Below, in pieces: positions 47,101-56,050 of a stretch of 64,000 nucleotides of DNA. Numbering within the stretch: position 1 is the first letter of the stretch; every line of letters begins with the position of its first letter. The notes beneath the pieces are model-generated. The model worked only from the letters and a program-made list of their open reading frames with translations, searched no databases and had not been told where the DNA came from. This DNA is from Auricularia sp. M13. Lineage: Eukaryota; Basidiomycota; Agaricomycetes; Auriculariales; Auriculariaceae. The stretch covers positions 682,001 to 746,000 of the forward strand of contig CM073195.1 in the NCBI GenBank assembly GCA_037042915.1, in the 5' to 3' direction. Made by a program: the position numbers and the translations under genes.

Positions 47101-50100
47101 GTGCCTCAGGAGCCAGTGGTCGATTGGAATACTATATTTGCACAAGCTGACCGATGGCGAGAGACAGCCATTGAAGAAGCAGCAGCTGACGCTGCGGAGC
47201 GTAATGATCCTCAGTTGCTGCGCTCAGTTGCAATGAACACGATTGTACCTCCGTCGGATGACCGTGTGCGTGTCCGCGTTCGTGGCGAACGTGCCAGCAC
47301 ATACCGACGGCTTCGTTACTTTGACTCAGAAACTCGGCAGTTCATACGCAGACGATTGAGCGAAACTGAAGCCGATCAGATTGATAAAAACCGCTGGAGG
47401 GCGGGTGACTGGTCCTACCTCATGCGAATGCGGCGCCAGTACCTTGCGCGTGACATTCAGTATCCAGATGGACTTATGAACCCGCCCAGTGAAGTCGCCG
47501 ACATACCTGACTGGTTGGTCGGTGGCTGGCGCGGCCCGCGCTGGAACGGCGAGTATCGCCGAGTGTCAATCGACGACGAGTCTGAGACCGCGTCTACAAC
47601 TTCGGGACGCGGGTGCTTTGCATGCGGACGAGGAGACCATTACGAAATAAGTTGTCCATGGTCTGGAGACGCGTATGTAGCGGACGAGAGCTCCGATGAC
47701 AGCAACTCATCGAACTCTTCGGATGAGAGCCAGAATCGTGAGCTTGAAGATGCCCGAGATGCACCTGCGACAGAACTCAAAGCTGCGCCAATGTCAATGA
47801 TGGCTGCAAAGATCGGCAAGAGCAAGAAGGCTCACGTTGAATCGGAAACGCACGAGAGGACCGCAATGCGACTGAAGGACATCACGCGTGTCGTGCCGGA
47901 GCCACCGCTGATCGCAGTGACTGTCAACGGACAGCCCGTGCGTGCGCTGATAGATACAGGGTCTACCGGTGACTTCATTTCGACGACCCTGGCTAATCAG
48001 CTTCGAATCGACAAGGAGCCTCTTGCGAAGCCCATACCTGTGAATCTCGCAGTCAGTGGATCGCGTAGCATGGTAAACTACGGTGTAACTGTGTTGCTGG
48101 AATACCAGGGTATCAAGGAGAAGAGAAACTTTGATATAATCAATATCGACCAGTACGACGTAGTGCTCGGCTCACCTTTTCTCAACGAACATCAACTGTA
48201 TTTGGGATTCAACCCGTTGCAGGTGTATGTTGGTTCGGAAAAGGCAATTCCCATTAATCAAGCACACACCTCGGTATTGAAGTCGTTCGCAGTATCCTTT
48301 GAGGACGCGAAGATTGATGAACTGAGGGAAGAGCTACGTCAGTACGCGTTGCCGATCTGTCTCGATGCACTGAGTACTCCACTGCCGCCGTTGAGAGACC
48401 TCAATCACCAGATCCCACTTGTAGACGAGAAGAAGGTCTACTCATGGCGCCCGTCGCGCTGTCCTGAAGCGCTGAGGCCTTACTGGAACGAGAAGCGCGA
48501 TGCTTACCTGTCAACCGGTCGATGGGCATACCGGACAGGCACAAATGCAATGCCGATGCTCGTAATAAAGAAGCCTACACTGACAGATGGTCAGGTTCGC
48601 ATCCGTACACCAGTAGACAGTCGGGAACGTAACTTGAATACCGTCCGAATGGCATCGCCGTTGCCCGATATTGACGGCATCTTGAATAACGTTGCGAAGC
48701 ATCGTTACCGCTCCCTTCTCGACAGTCGTGATGCGTTTGAACAGATCCGCGTAGTGCCAGAGCACGAAGACAGAACGCTGTTTACCACACCGGATGGGAC
48801 CATGATCAGCAGGGTCATGCAGCTCGGAGATCGCAACAGCGGCGCAACGTACCAGACCATCATGAATTACATATTCGCCCCGTTTATCGGTAACTTTATG
48901 GACGTCTACCTTGATGATCTGGTCATTTACTCGGATACTCCAGAGGACCACGTTACGCACGTGAAACTCGTCATTGACAAATTGCGTGAGAACCACTTCT
49001 TCCTCAGTGAGAAGAAGCTCCATTTCTTCGTAGAGAAATTGAAGCTGCTAGGACACATCATTGACGAGGAAGGAATAGCGATGGATCCTCACAAGGTTGA
49101 AAGTGTCGCCAACTGGAAGGTCCCTACGGACCGCGAGTCGCTCATGGGATTCTTGGGCGCCGTAGGCTACCTTGCGCCGGATTGCAAGGACGTGCGAATT
49201 GCGATGGCCCCATTGACCCCATTGACGGGCAGCACTACGCCCTGGAGATGGGAGTTGAGGCATCAGCGTGCGTTTGAGGACGTGCAGCGGATAGTCACCG
49301 AGTGGCGCAATCACCGACGCAAGCCACTGGATTACAGCAGAGACGCACCTCCAATAAACGTTGTGACGGATGCTTCATTCACAGGCGGTGGAGGTGTAAT
49401 TTCTCAAGGCGAGGATGTCCAGACCGCACGCGTAGTCGCATTCTGGTCTGGCAAATTCTCGCCAGCTCAACAGAATTACCCTGTGCACGAGCAAGAATTG
49501 TTAGCCTTAGTCGAAACGCTGAAACGATTCAAGTACATCCTTACCGGAACCCGTTTCCGCGTCTTTTCCGACCACAAGTCCCTGCGCCATTTCCTGAAGC
49601 AGAAGAACATGTCGCCCAGACAGACACGCTGGGCTGAGCTGCTCAGTGAATTCGATTTTGACATTGAATACTTACCTGGCGTAGACAACAAGCTTGCTGA
49701 CGCGCTTTCGCGCATGTATTCAAACGAGCCAAAGGGTACTGTCCGCGCGCGCAGTGAGTACGTTTCCGCTGAGGATGACGACAACACACCTTGGCGCGTT
49801 CTGGACGACATTTCTGCGCCGGTACTGACTGGCGAGCCCGCCAAAGCAATGGCCTTAATGGCCATGACGCGAGCGCAGGCGAAGGCTCGTGACGGGGAGC
49901 TGCGAAAGGCGAGCAGCGTGCGGGATGATGGTGCGAAAGCAATCATCGCAACCGTCGCGGGATCAAACGCCGATCCGGCGACTCCGGCAGTTACAAGTCC
50001 GGATGTCCCAAAGCGGCGGGGCCGTCCGCGCAGAGTGTCTGTGCAAAAGGTCACAGTTGAGGAAATTACGGATGAGGAGGCCACCGCTCGTCCGATTCAG

Positions 50101-52461
50101 AATAACGATGAAATTCCTCAGGCTCCAAGTCCGGAGGCTGAGCTGGAGGGCGTGTCAGCGCCTCGTCTGACAGATATTATTTCAACCGGCAACCCCGACT
50201 ACGATTTCCCGTCGTGTTTGCGTGGTCGTTATAATGAAGATGAGTTCTTCAAGTTGGTGATTGCAAACCCGGAGCATTACCGGAACTTTGAAGTAAAGGA
50301 TGGTCTCGTCTTTCTGCGAGACTCAGACTTGCGCGCACTTTGCGTTCCGGACATCAGGATTGGAGATCGTCGCGCACGGGAGATCATCATCTCGCACGCG
50401 CATTCCATTCTTGCCCACTTGGGCGCACGAAAAACAATGCAGTACCTACGTGAGAACGTATGGTGGAAAGACATGGTTGCTGATGTTCGGGCATTCTGTG
50501 ATTCATGCCGCACGTGCGCTATGGGTAAATCTGGAAATCAGAAGCCGTATGGATTACTACACACTCTGGAGGTTCCGAGCAGGCCTTGGCAGTCCGTCGG
50601 GATTGACTTTGTGGGCCCGTTCAAGGAATCCAGAAACCGGAATGGAGCATTCGACATGATCTGTGTCATCATAGACCACCTCACAATGATGGTACATCTA
50701 GTTCCTACGCGTCAGAACTTTCGAGCGAAGGACATCGCCGAACTGATATACGAGGAGCTCTATCGCCATCATGGAATGCCCGAGGTCATCGTATCGGACT
50801 GGGATTCCTTGTTCACTAGCCGATTCTGGCAGGAATTGCACCGCCTGTTAGGAACAGAATTGCGCATGTCGACTGCGTATCATCCGCAGTCAGACGGTGC
50901 CACCGAACGTGCGAACCGTACTATAGTGCAGATGCTGAGGCAGTGCGTGCGTGAAGATCACTCAGACTGGGTGCAGAAACTCCCTGCCATTGAGCATGCT
51001 ATCAACTGTGCTCGATCAGAGACCACGGGGTATGCACCATTTGTGCTGAACTCAGGACGCATGCCTCGATCTTTACTACTGGCAGAACAGACCGCGTTTC
51101 CGGGCGTGCGAAAGTTCGCTCGCCAGATGCGAGATGCGATTGCGAGTGCACATGATGCAATTCTAGAGGCGCGAGTGAAGCAAACTCGTTCTGCTAATCG
51201 CCACAGGCGACCAGCTCCATTTGAGAAAGGCGATTTGGTATACTTGTCCACAAAGAACATTAAATTGCCCAAGGGAACAAGCAGGAAGCTGTTCCCAAAG
51301 TTCATTGGTCCCTATCCAATTATCGAAGCGTTCCCTCAGACTGAGAACTTCAAATTGGACCTTCCCAACGAGTTGAAAGCACGTGGAATTCACCCTATGT
51401 TCCATGCGTCGTTACTGCGCATTCATGTGCCGAATGACGATCGGAGATTCCCTGGCCGATCCGCGGAACGAGTTCTCAAATTATCTGAGGACTCCGAGGC
51501 TCAAGACGTCAAGGAAATCATTGCTCACTCTGGAGCGGGCAAAGATGCGTTGTTCAAAGTCGTTTGGAAGGCAGGAGATGCGACTTGGATGAGATACAGC
51601 GAGGTCAAGCATTTGGAACCGCTGAAAGCGTACCTGGATTTACTGGGTGTCTCATCAATTACCAAGCTCCCACGGGGCAAGAACTTGGTCCCTGACGACG
51701 ATATCATGATTATGAGCGCAATATCTCACAAGCCGGAGTGTTGGGAGGGTATAAAAACCGGCCGTAGTGAGTTGGGGTCTGTGCCACACCCCGCATGTTA
51801 CCACCTTCCTCCGGAGACGCGCACTCCGACTCAGGCACTATCGACACGTCGAACAGTGCGCCAGCCAGCTACAGATGACCTTGACGGCGTACTGACCGAT
51901 TTCATCGGCGTTTGTGGCGGCATCTGCGATCGGCAGACATGGACGTCGACAACGAGTCGGTCCGAAGCACGCCGGAACCGAACGCTCAACAGCAGCCGAG
52001 AAAGGGCAACAGGTTCGGCCGCCGTAACCGCTGGCGTGGCCAGCAGGACGGGCTTACTCTCGGACCGCGCTCGGCGAAGCGCATGGTCGAATACCTCATC
52101 GACATGGCCGAGAGCAAGAAAGGTGCCTTCGGCACTGCAGATTTCCTGCCCGTGCTGTGCCACACTTATCACTTTGCAGGTGAACGTCCAGGACAGTCCT
52201 CGAAGCGCCCCGATGCCGGAAAGACCGCGGAATCTCCAGCCAAGAAGGAGTTCACAAAGGCCGACCGTCTCTGCCTCGAGCTCAAGATCGACGCTTTCTG
52301 CGATGGCGGCGACTACCCCAAGTTCTCCTCGGCTGAGCGCGAGGCTCTCACCGAGGCAGACTACATTCGCATTTCCAAGGAGCGCGCCATCCGGGCCGAG
52401 GACAGCCAAAAGGAAGCTGAGTCGGCAGCGGCCTGATATTGATGGCCGTGGGCTCTTCTAG
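44146..52461 (+). CDS. Retrotransposon Gag-Pol polyprotein
   Basis: One uninterrupted frame of 2771 codons. Residues ~1-560 are acidic, Ser-rich and unlike standard Gag. The Gag core (PEKYDGSSNWMKYSEFI...) follows, then zinc knuckle 1 (CFECGDVGHLGKDC), about 320 residues of unfamiliar sequence, zinc knuckle 2 (CFACGRGDHYEISC), and protease ALIDTGSTGDFIS. RT has YLDDLVIYSD. RNase H has TDASFTGGGG, ELLALVE, SDHKSL and DALSRM. Integrase has the zinc finger (CDSCRTC) and D-D-E in GIDFVGPF, VSDWDSLF and SDGATERANRT. GPY/F (FIGPYPII) and a chromodomain-like stretch (DVKEIIAHSGAGKDALFKVV) come next. Real pol probably ends soon after ~51750; the last ~200 codons look like a shadow of the overlapping ORF. 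No Gag/Pol frameshift is needed. Confidence 0.93.
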   Translation: MVSTPMYSSNITPSQIAAGSAAIEGIATRSRARAAASAEQDTAAESEPSTLTPISADGDDAAGSPQPAGEVLPSSGSSVAASQDAGQVPEAVDASDDRVSQTADSRSSADEGDLSESTVYTMDSEGFVVPRRVARASRRASRNSSLASSMGTYFNSLFYDPEDESANSDDESETAERPESRDIGFVNAPRDTSTAWNWADAAEDDEDPFGPIPENWKADVPVKHVDPYADIPLDWMAPHRESTPAKGKDESVFDDLMEIALDSIGLFVSMSPSSRELVTRRQAIMDKVMIEGSDTSPATPGTSEDKATSPALQLASMTVTEAPRLTAEQKGKGRAVHQPDPPVQSTSRVTVEEVPDEDDPRTVQVKFDAELAKEMQERELSVEPQLPKKANNPPGTDLVTLRYRGADGGTYEVDLPADQAFAHLRGASEPRAVKLEEISKSGISLGSVKNAKEVKLNRARSSAAQITQPSLPVAESNRVFGGASNMMRPELQMPLNSALSASYERVQRRRERLQSGDPSEPSSSDSSRGSASESDESSPSSASSCDSEATKKRKRARRKAWKSRQRKLKLELAATKPEAPEKYDGSSNWMKYSEFIILVRKYFKLTFVDRRRRVGKMQYLLTGKALKYYLDNVVGKEKQWNLDELFVALFNYCFPPNFRSQQRDRFANYKQLELSVKEYQSKLRSIAESIGDITDAQFGSRFIAGLKPEIRKRVILEGFSGETHNIDVVSDYAQRVEASLVAERTESRRDYEPANHSGSRRQTARSTAFRSSGGRDRAPGHSISKTVTPNSGDQQRKEPAKPNERSKPAMKSKLTKEQRDRYRAENRCFECGDVGHLGKDCKMRNSAQKPENRTESCALRGAKLDLSESQTRHALKKANEMGFLALRYTEPHTDSEFLRLRDEVYNRWISSKLLDGVPYPTDPITLSPDVERFNLTRRSTEPYMFDIYDRAVHRTYSIDAETLFSAEVDMVEWMTYLKCLEASEVVPQEPVVDWNTIFAQADRWRETAIEEAAADAAERNDPQLLRSVAMNTIVPPSDDRVRVRVRGERASTYRRLRYFDSETRQFIRRRLSETEADQIDKNRWRAGDWSYLMRMRRQYLARDIQYPDGLMNPPSEVADIPDWLVGGWRGPRWNGEYRRVSIDDESETASTTSGRGCFACGRGDHYEISCPWSGDAYVADESSDDSNSSNSSDESQNRELEDARDAPATELKAAPMSMMAAKIGKSKKAHVESETHERTAMRLKDITRVVPEPPLIAVTVNGQPVRALIDTGSTGDFISTTLANQLRIDKEPLAKPIPVNLAVSGSRSMVNYGVTVLLEYQGIKEKRNFDIINIDQYDVVLGSPFLNEHQLYLGFNPLQVYVGSEKAIPINQAHTSVLKSFAVSFEDAKIDELREELRQYALPICLDALSTPLPPLRDLNHQIPLVDEKKVYSWRPSRCPEALRPYWNEKRDAYLSTGRWAYRTGTNAMPMLVIKKPTLTDGQVRIRTPVDSRERNLNTVRMASPLPDIDGILNNVAKHRYRSLLDSRDAFEQIRVVPEHEDRTLFTTPDGTMISRVMQLGDRNSGATYQTIMNYIFAPFIGNFMDVYLDDLVIYSDTPEDHVTHVKLVIDKLRENHFFLSEKKLHFFVEKLKLLGHIIDEEGIAMDPHKVESVANWKVPTDRESLMGFLGAVGYLAPDCKDVRIAMAPLTPLTGSTTPWRWELRHQRAFEDVQRIVTEWRNHRRKPLDYSRDAPPINVVTDASFTGGGGVISQGEDVQTARVVAFWSGKFSPAQQNYPVHEQELLALVETLKRFKYILTGTRFRVFSDHKSLRHFLKQKNMSPRQTRWAELLSEFDFDIEYLPGVDNKLADALSRMYSNEPKGTVRARSEYVSAEDDDNTPWRVLDDISAPVLTGEPAKAMALMAMTRAQAKARDGELRKASSVRDDGAKAIIATVAGSNADPATPAVTSPDVPKRRGRPRRVSVQKVTVEEITDEEATARPIQNNDEIPQAPSPEAELEGVSAPRLTDIISTGNPDYDFPSCLRGRYNEDEFFKLVIANPEHYRNFEVKDGLVFLRDSDLRALCVPDIRIGDRRAREIIISHAHSILAHLGARKTMQYLRENVWWKDMVADVRAFCDSCRTCAMGKSGNQKPYGLLHTLEVPSRPWQSVGIDFVGPFKESRNRNGAFDMICVIIDHLTMMVHLVPTRQNFRAKDIAELIYEELYRHHGMPEVIVSDWDSLFTSRFWQELHRLLGTELRMSTAYHPQSDGATERANRTIVQMLRQCVREDHSDWVQKLPAIEHAINCARSETTGYAPFVLNSGRMPRSLLLAEQTAFPGVRKFARQMRDAIASAHDAILEARVKQTRSANRHRRPAPFEKGDLVYLSTKNIKLPKGTSRKLFPKFIGPYPIIEAFPQTENFKLDLPNELKARGIHPMFHASLLRIHVPNDDRRFPGRSAERVLKLSEDSEAQDVKEIIAHSGAGKDALFKVVWKAGDATWMRYSEVKHLEPLKAYLDLLGVSSITKLPRGKNLVPDDDIMIMSAISHKPECWEGIKTGRSELGSVPHPACYHLPPETRTPTQALSTRRTVRQPATDDLDGVLTDFIGVCGGICDRQTWTSTTSRSEARRNRTLNSSRERATGSAAVTAGVASRTGLLSDRARRSAWSNTSSTWPRARKVPSALQISCPCCATLITLQVNVQDSPRSAPMPERPRNLQPRRSSQRPTVSASSSRSTLSAMAATTPSSPRLSARLSPRQTTFAFPRSAPSGPRTAKRKLSRQRPDIDGRGLF
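51750..51757 (+). promoter_or_regulatory. TATA box inside the retrotransposon, upstream of the 3' ORF
   Basis: TATAAAAA in the context GGTATAAAAACCGG, about 180 bp before the ATG of the accessory ORF. It sits after the chromodomain-like end of pol. This could drive a separate short mRNA. Activity is inferred only from sequence and spacing. Confidence 0.4.
51939..52436 (+). CDS. Accessory 3' ORF of the retrotransposon, unknown function
   Basis: 165 codons in a different frame from gag-pol, starting MDVDNESVRSTPEPN in a good start context. Composition looks like genuine protein: an Arg-rich patch (KGNRFGRRNRWRGQQ), then an ordered helical part (KRMVEYLIDMAESKKGAFG; TADFLPVLCHTYHFAGERP), a charged linker, KADRLCLELKIDAFCDGGDY and a Glu/Ala-rich end. 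The overlapping pol frame here is Ser/Arg/Thr-rich noise, the usual mark of a shadow. The basic patch suggests nucleic-acid binding, but I know no homologue. Alternatives are a captured host fragment or a protein fused to pol by frameshifting. Confidence 0.65.
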   Translation: MDVDNESVRSTPEPNAQQQPRKGNRFGRRNRWRGQQDGLTLGPRSAKRMVEYLIDMAESKKGAFGTADFLPVLCHTYHFAGERPGQSSKRPDAGKTAESPAKKEFTKADRLCLELKIDAFCDGGDYPKFSSAEREALTEADYIRISKERAIRAEDSQKEAESAAA

Positions 52462-52550
52462 TTCACCTGCACTCGATTTTTTTTATCTATTTTATTCTGA
52501 AAACCCGTTTGTACTTGACTGATTTGTGTTCGATGCCTGTTCCATGCACC

Positions 52551-52557
52551 GGGAGGG
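52551..52557 (+). other. Polypurine tract
   Basis: GGGAGGG four bases before the 3' LTR, the expected primer site for plus-strand DNA synthesis. Confidence 0.6.
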
Positions 52558-52561
52558 CGTA

Positions 52562-52764
52562 TGTAGCGGATTTGACCATGTACCGGCCCCGAATCCGTTT
52601 GTTCCGTTCACATGATCCGAAAACCATATAAAAGCCATGTATGCTTGTATTTACACGTCGATTCTTTCTCTCAATCGAGACCTTACGCCTGCTCAGTCGT
52701 CCCTCCCCTCGCGTGAAGTCTCAAAGAAGATCCTCTCGTGTGGCGCTAAGTATCTTACGCCACA
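52562..52764 (+). repeat. 3' LTR
   Basis: 203 bp, identical by eye to the 5' LTR at 43861-44063 and followed directly by the target duplication TCCGA (52765-52769). Confidence 0.97.
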
Positions 52765-52954
52765 TCCGACTTGCACCAATGATCAGCGTGTGCCTATACT
52801 TAGACTGGCACAGCGGCAGGTCGAACGCTGGAACGAGGCCGCTCGACTCGAATAGACCATATAAAGTAGGGGTTCAAGAAACCACTGACTCCATGATCAA
52901 TTAATACAGAATAATCTAACGCACAGGCACCCAGCAGAAACCTCTAGACATGCA

Positions 52955-54188
52955 TCATGGGGAACCGACCTCCTCGCCCTCCGCATCTTGATCGTCATCA
53001 GCGTCCAGCTCATCCTCTTCGCCTTCGCCATCCGGAGGCGGCACGCCATATGGAAATGGAGCAAGTTGATACGGTGGATATGCCCACGGCTGGTTGGGGT
53101 CCGGCGCAGGATATGGTTGGTACGCGCTGTACGTGCTATAAAGAGGTTGCATGTATAGCTGTTGAGGAATTGGGGGATCTTCTGTCTTGACAGCTGCCGC
53201 GTCCTTCTTCTTACTGGATGCGCGTTTTGTTGTAGAAACGGGGTTGAAACGGCGTTCGCGCTTCGTGGGTGACGTTTCTCGTGTTAATACGGGTTTGTTG
53301 AGGTCCAGCTCTTCAGACTCGCCGCTGCATGGAGATCAGATACTTGTCGGAACCGTACTTGAACAGCTCAACTACGCACGCGTATCTTGGGATGCCATCC
53401 GCACCCACTTCGACTCGAGGTGGAATGCGAAAATGTACTTTGTCCAGATACTCGGGACTGATGTCCAGTTGCGCTAGTTCCGGCGTGTTCGTGGGCGTTT
53501 TGAGTCTGCCAGATTCAACATCCTCCGGCCGGTAATAAGAAATGAGATGTTGAGAAACACCGCCAATGGTCAATGAGAAAGCCTATGTCCAAGTTCAGTA
53601 CTAGCTCTCTGGAAGTGCTAAAAGTAATACACGGACCTTCTTCATCAATCCATCCGATTTGAACTTGTATGTATCAGTCAGACTCCCAACGAGCGCACGA
53701 CCGTGGCGTTCTTCCCGTTCTGCCGCTGTTTCGCCTCCAATGGAATTATGGTAGGCGGGTAAAGAATTCATTGGCGGTATTTCTACCGCAGGCTTTGGGC
53801 CACGCCCACGTAAATGCGCCTTCTTGTCGGTCTCACGGTAGAGCTGCGCTGGCCTATGAGAAAAGTAATGCGGATGCACGATAAAGCCACATACGAGGAA
53901 ATTGCCCAATATTCGCGACGGAGACCAGAAGAACCCATCCGTCCAGCGCTTGATGCCAGACTCCTCGGCGTCGAAGACGAAGACGGCGCCGGAGTCGATC
54001 ATTTTTCGCTCGGCCTCGACGAGCCTGCGCGTGACGCGAGGTATTATACCCCGTCGCGCGGCCTCGAGAATGAGCAAGGCGTCGCCCGTGGTCTCGATAA
54101 AGCCCGTCCAGGGCGGTTCGAAGCCACCCGAGGACTCCTGGGCTGTGTGTTGCTCGAATTGCTGGGGTGGCAGCTCTTCGTCGGACAT
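52955..54188 (-). CDS. WOPR-domain transcription regulator (Gti1/Pac2, Wor1/Ryp1 family)
   Basis: Four exons (54188-53895, 53843-53637, 53582-53380, 53324-52955) give 357 residues in phase. The N-terminal WOPR half reads PPWTGFIETTGDALLILEAA, RRGIIPRVTRRLVEAERKMI, IKRWTDGFFWSPSRILGNFL. The second half continues with SLTDTYKFKSDGLMKKAFSL and TIGGVSQHLISYYRPEDVES. Together they bind DNA in this family, which controls morphogenetic switching, sporulation or virulence programmes. The C-terminal half has a basic patch (PTKRERRFNPV) and a Pro/Tyr-rich, then Asp/Glu-rich tail typical of activation regions. It starts about 1.4 kb from the 3' LTR and reads towards it. The target programme is unknown. 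Confidence 0.93.
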
Positions 54189-54801
54189 GGCCTATGCGTA
54201 AAAATGGCAATAGATGGGCGATTTTTTTCAAAGGGACGGAGCTGCGGGCTGCGCGGCGTCGCGCGGGAGCAAGGTTTTGAGGGAAACCGGTTGCGGGCTA
54301 GACATGGTTGTCAGCGGCGACTAAGAGGGAGCAAGGCGAGCAAGGTTAGAGTTTGAGCTCGCGTTTTCACATACCGCAATGGCGCGTGTCTATTCCGACT
54401 ATGCGTCAGCCAAGGGTGCCTCTGAAGCTGTCGCCACCCACGGACTCTGTGGCCTACCGCCGGGGGCCTTTGCAGACGCGATGGCGAGAGAGAGTAGCAA
54501 ATCTGAAGCGTGCCCGTTCGGAGTCTTCCGCACGTGTGGCCACGATGGCCACCAAGCCTCAGGTCTTCGAAACAATGCTGGGTTACTCCCCAGAGGTGCC
54601 AGGGCGGGAGCTTCGCGACTTGGAAACGACAGGCGTGGCGCGAAATGGTGATCCCCACCCAACTACTTGCACCTACTTGCACCCAGTTTCATTCAGGGCT
54701 GCTGGAAGCCACTACGTTTTATCGTACAATGATGGATTCATGGCCAGGAAAGCAATGTCCAACACGTGGCCCTTAGTCGGTGCCAGAGTCCCCAGCTCGT
54801 T

Positions 54802-55229
54802 TCATTCGCCCGTCTTCTCGCGCAGAACCTCAATGCGTTCAGATGCCTCGGCCTTGGTGGCATCGTCTAGGTCGTGCACTGGCTCCCCGGCGCGTTTTTC
54901 CAATACTGCGATATAGGCCTTCTGTTTCTTGGTCGCCGGGTCACCGCCTGTCGTCCACTCGGAGGGATCGCGAATGGTTTCCGGCGCGTTTGCCTGTGCC
55001 CCAGCACGGATACTAGTGAGCTGCGAAGCAACATTCGACGCTGAATAGATCCGCGTACGTGTGTCTCGCTCGAAACATGGCCCGTAGCATTCTGCGTGTT
55101 GCTAACGCGGCCGCTCTTCAGTTCGTCGATGAGTTCGCTGGCTTGCGCCTTGTTCAACTCTGTCATGTCTATATCCACGTTTTTATCGTCCGCCAACTTG
55201 CCCAAGAACGCGGCTTGCTTGTCGGTCAT
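54802..55229 (-). CDS. DUF3072-domain protein with two DUF3072-like units
   Basis: Exon 1 from ATG 55229 reads MTDKQAAFLGKLADDKNVDI, then ELNKAQASELIDELKSG. Exon 2 carries IRDPSEWTTGGDPATKKQKA, YIAVLEKRAGEPVHDLDDAT and KAEASERIEVLREKTGE to the stop at 54802. Both match the short helical DUF3072 motif (T-xx-Q-xx-(Y/F)-L ... K-A-E-A-S-x-x-I-(D/E)-x-L), so the protein is a tandem of two units. The function of the family is unknown; it occurs in bacteria and fungi. The intron ends in CAG before LTSIRAG; the donor may be GTACGC (38 bp) or GTTAGC (about 86 bp). An upstream exon cannot be excluded, because sequence before the ATG stays open. Confidence 0.65.
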
Positions 55230-56050
55230 CGGATCTGGTGGCACCGTTGTCGGTCAATCCTGGCAAAGGCGCTGCAGGGCATCGCGTAATAGTCACCGTG
55301 ACCGGTCGCCCATTGTTCAGGGGGCTGAATCGAAGACTACGAGGAACTCATGTTTAGCTGCATCGCAGCAGCTCGAACAACTATCTTACCATCGTTTGCG
55401 CGTTTGCTGGTGGCTGGGGCGGATGAAGCTGTAATGACGCGTGACGTCACGTTCACCGCCAGCCTCGACAGTCTCTTCCGCGATGTCCGTGGTTTAGAGG
55501 CCCTCGACTGCGACCGAACTCACAGCTTTCAGGCCTGCGCAAGCGGGCGGTCTCGTGTAACGATAGCCATAGCCCAGGATCCTCGTCAGCATTGCATCCC
55601 TCATCTGCTCTTTGGCTTGGGATCGGCAGTTGATGCCTCGCCACAAAACTTCGGATTGTCGCTTTTCGCAGCTCCCATGCAAAGCATGTACATGCCAATG
55701 CCCTACTTGATGTTGGAACCATTTTTCCCGACGGCTAGCATTGCCTACGACTCGACCTCACACGCGCGGGTGATGCCTCGAGTGGTGCCTCCGATCGTCG
55801 ACGACGCGACGCGCCCGGACGTCGCGGCTCCAATCAGACTGGCATGCAGTGCTCACTGTGGATTCAGGATGCATCTCGGGCTCGACGTGTTCTGTGACTC
55901 TTCCTCAGCCCTGCTACAGCCCGTGCGGTCGCTTACCTCCAACCGGTATCACACTTGGAGGCCGTGACAGGCCCTGAACCATTCCCTATATAATGCCTGA
56001 CCTATTTGCACATCTGGAAGTCGAGCGGCGTTGTTGTACATCTATCTTGG
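55230..56050. other. Unassigned 0.8-kb stretch
   Basis: An open plus-strand frame, 55350-55967 (205 codons), shows no motif and is probably chance; minus-strand ORFs at 55453-55722 likewise. The stretch must hold the promoter of the DUF6533 gene to its right and of the DUF3072 gene to its left. Confidence 0.3.

Larger units (their letters stand above)
43861..52764 (+). mobile_element. Full-length Ty3/gypsy (chromovirus-like) LTR retrotransposon
   Basis: An 8904-bp element bounded by two 203-bp LTRs that start TGTAGC and end GCCACA. Both LTRs look identical base for base. A 5-bp target duplication, TCCGA, lies at 43856-43860 and 52765-52769. Inside is one long gag-pol frame with no stop, a 3' accessory ORF and a purine tract GGGAGGG at 52551-52557. 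Pol order is PR-RT-RNase H-INT with a GPY/F module and a chromodomain-like end, which places it in Ty3/gypsy. I could not name a tRNA primer-binding site after the 5' LTR. Intact frame and identical LTRs mean a very recent, possibly still mobile, insertion. Confidence 0.97.

Noticed and set aside
51800-52461. Last ~200 codons of the gag-pol frame as a real pol domain
   Set aside because: Composition turns Ser/Arg/Thr-rich exactly where the overlapping frame becomes protein-like; read as a shadow of the 3' ORF.
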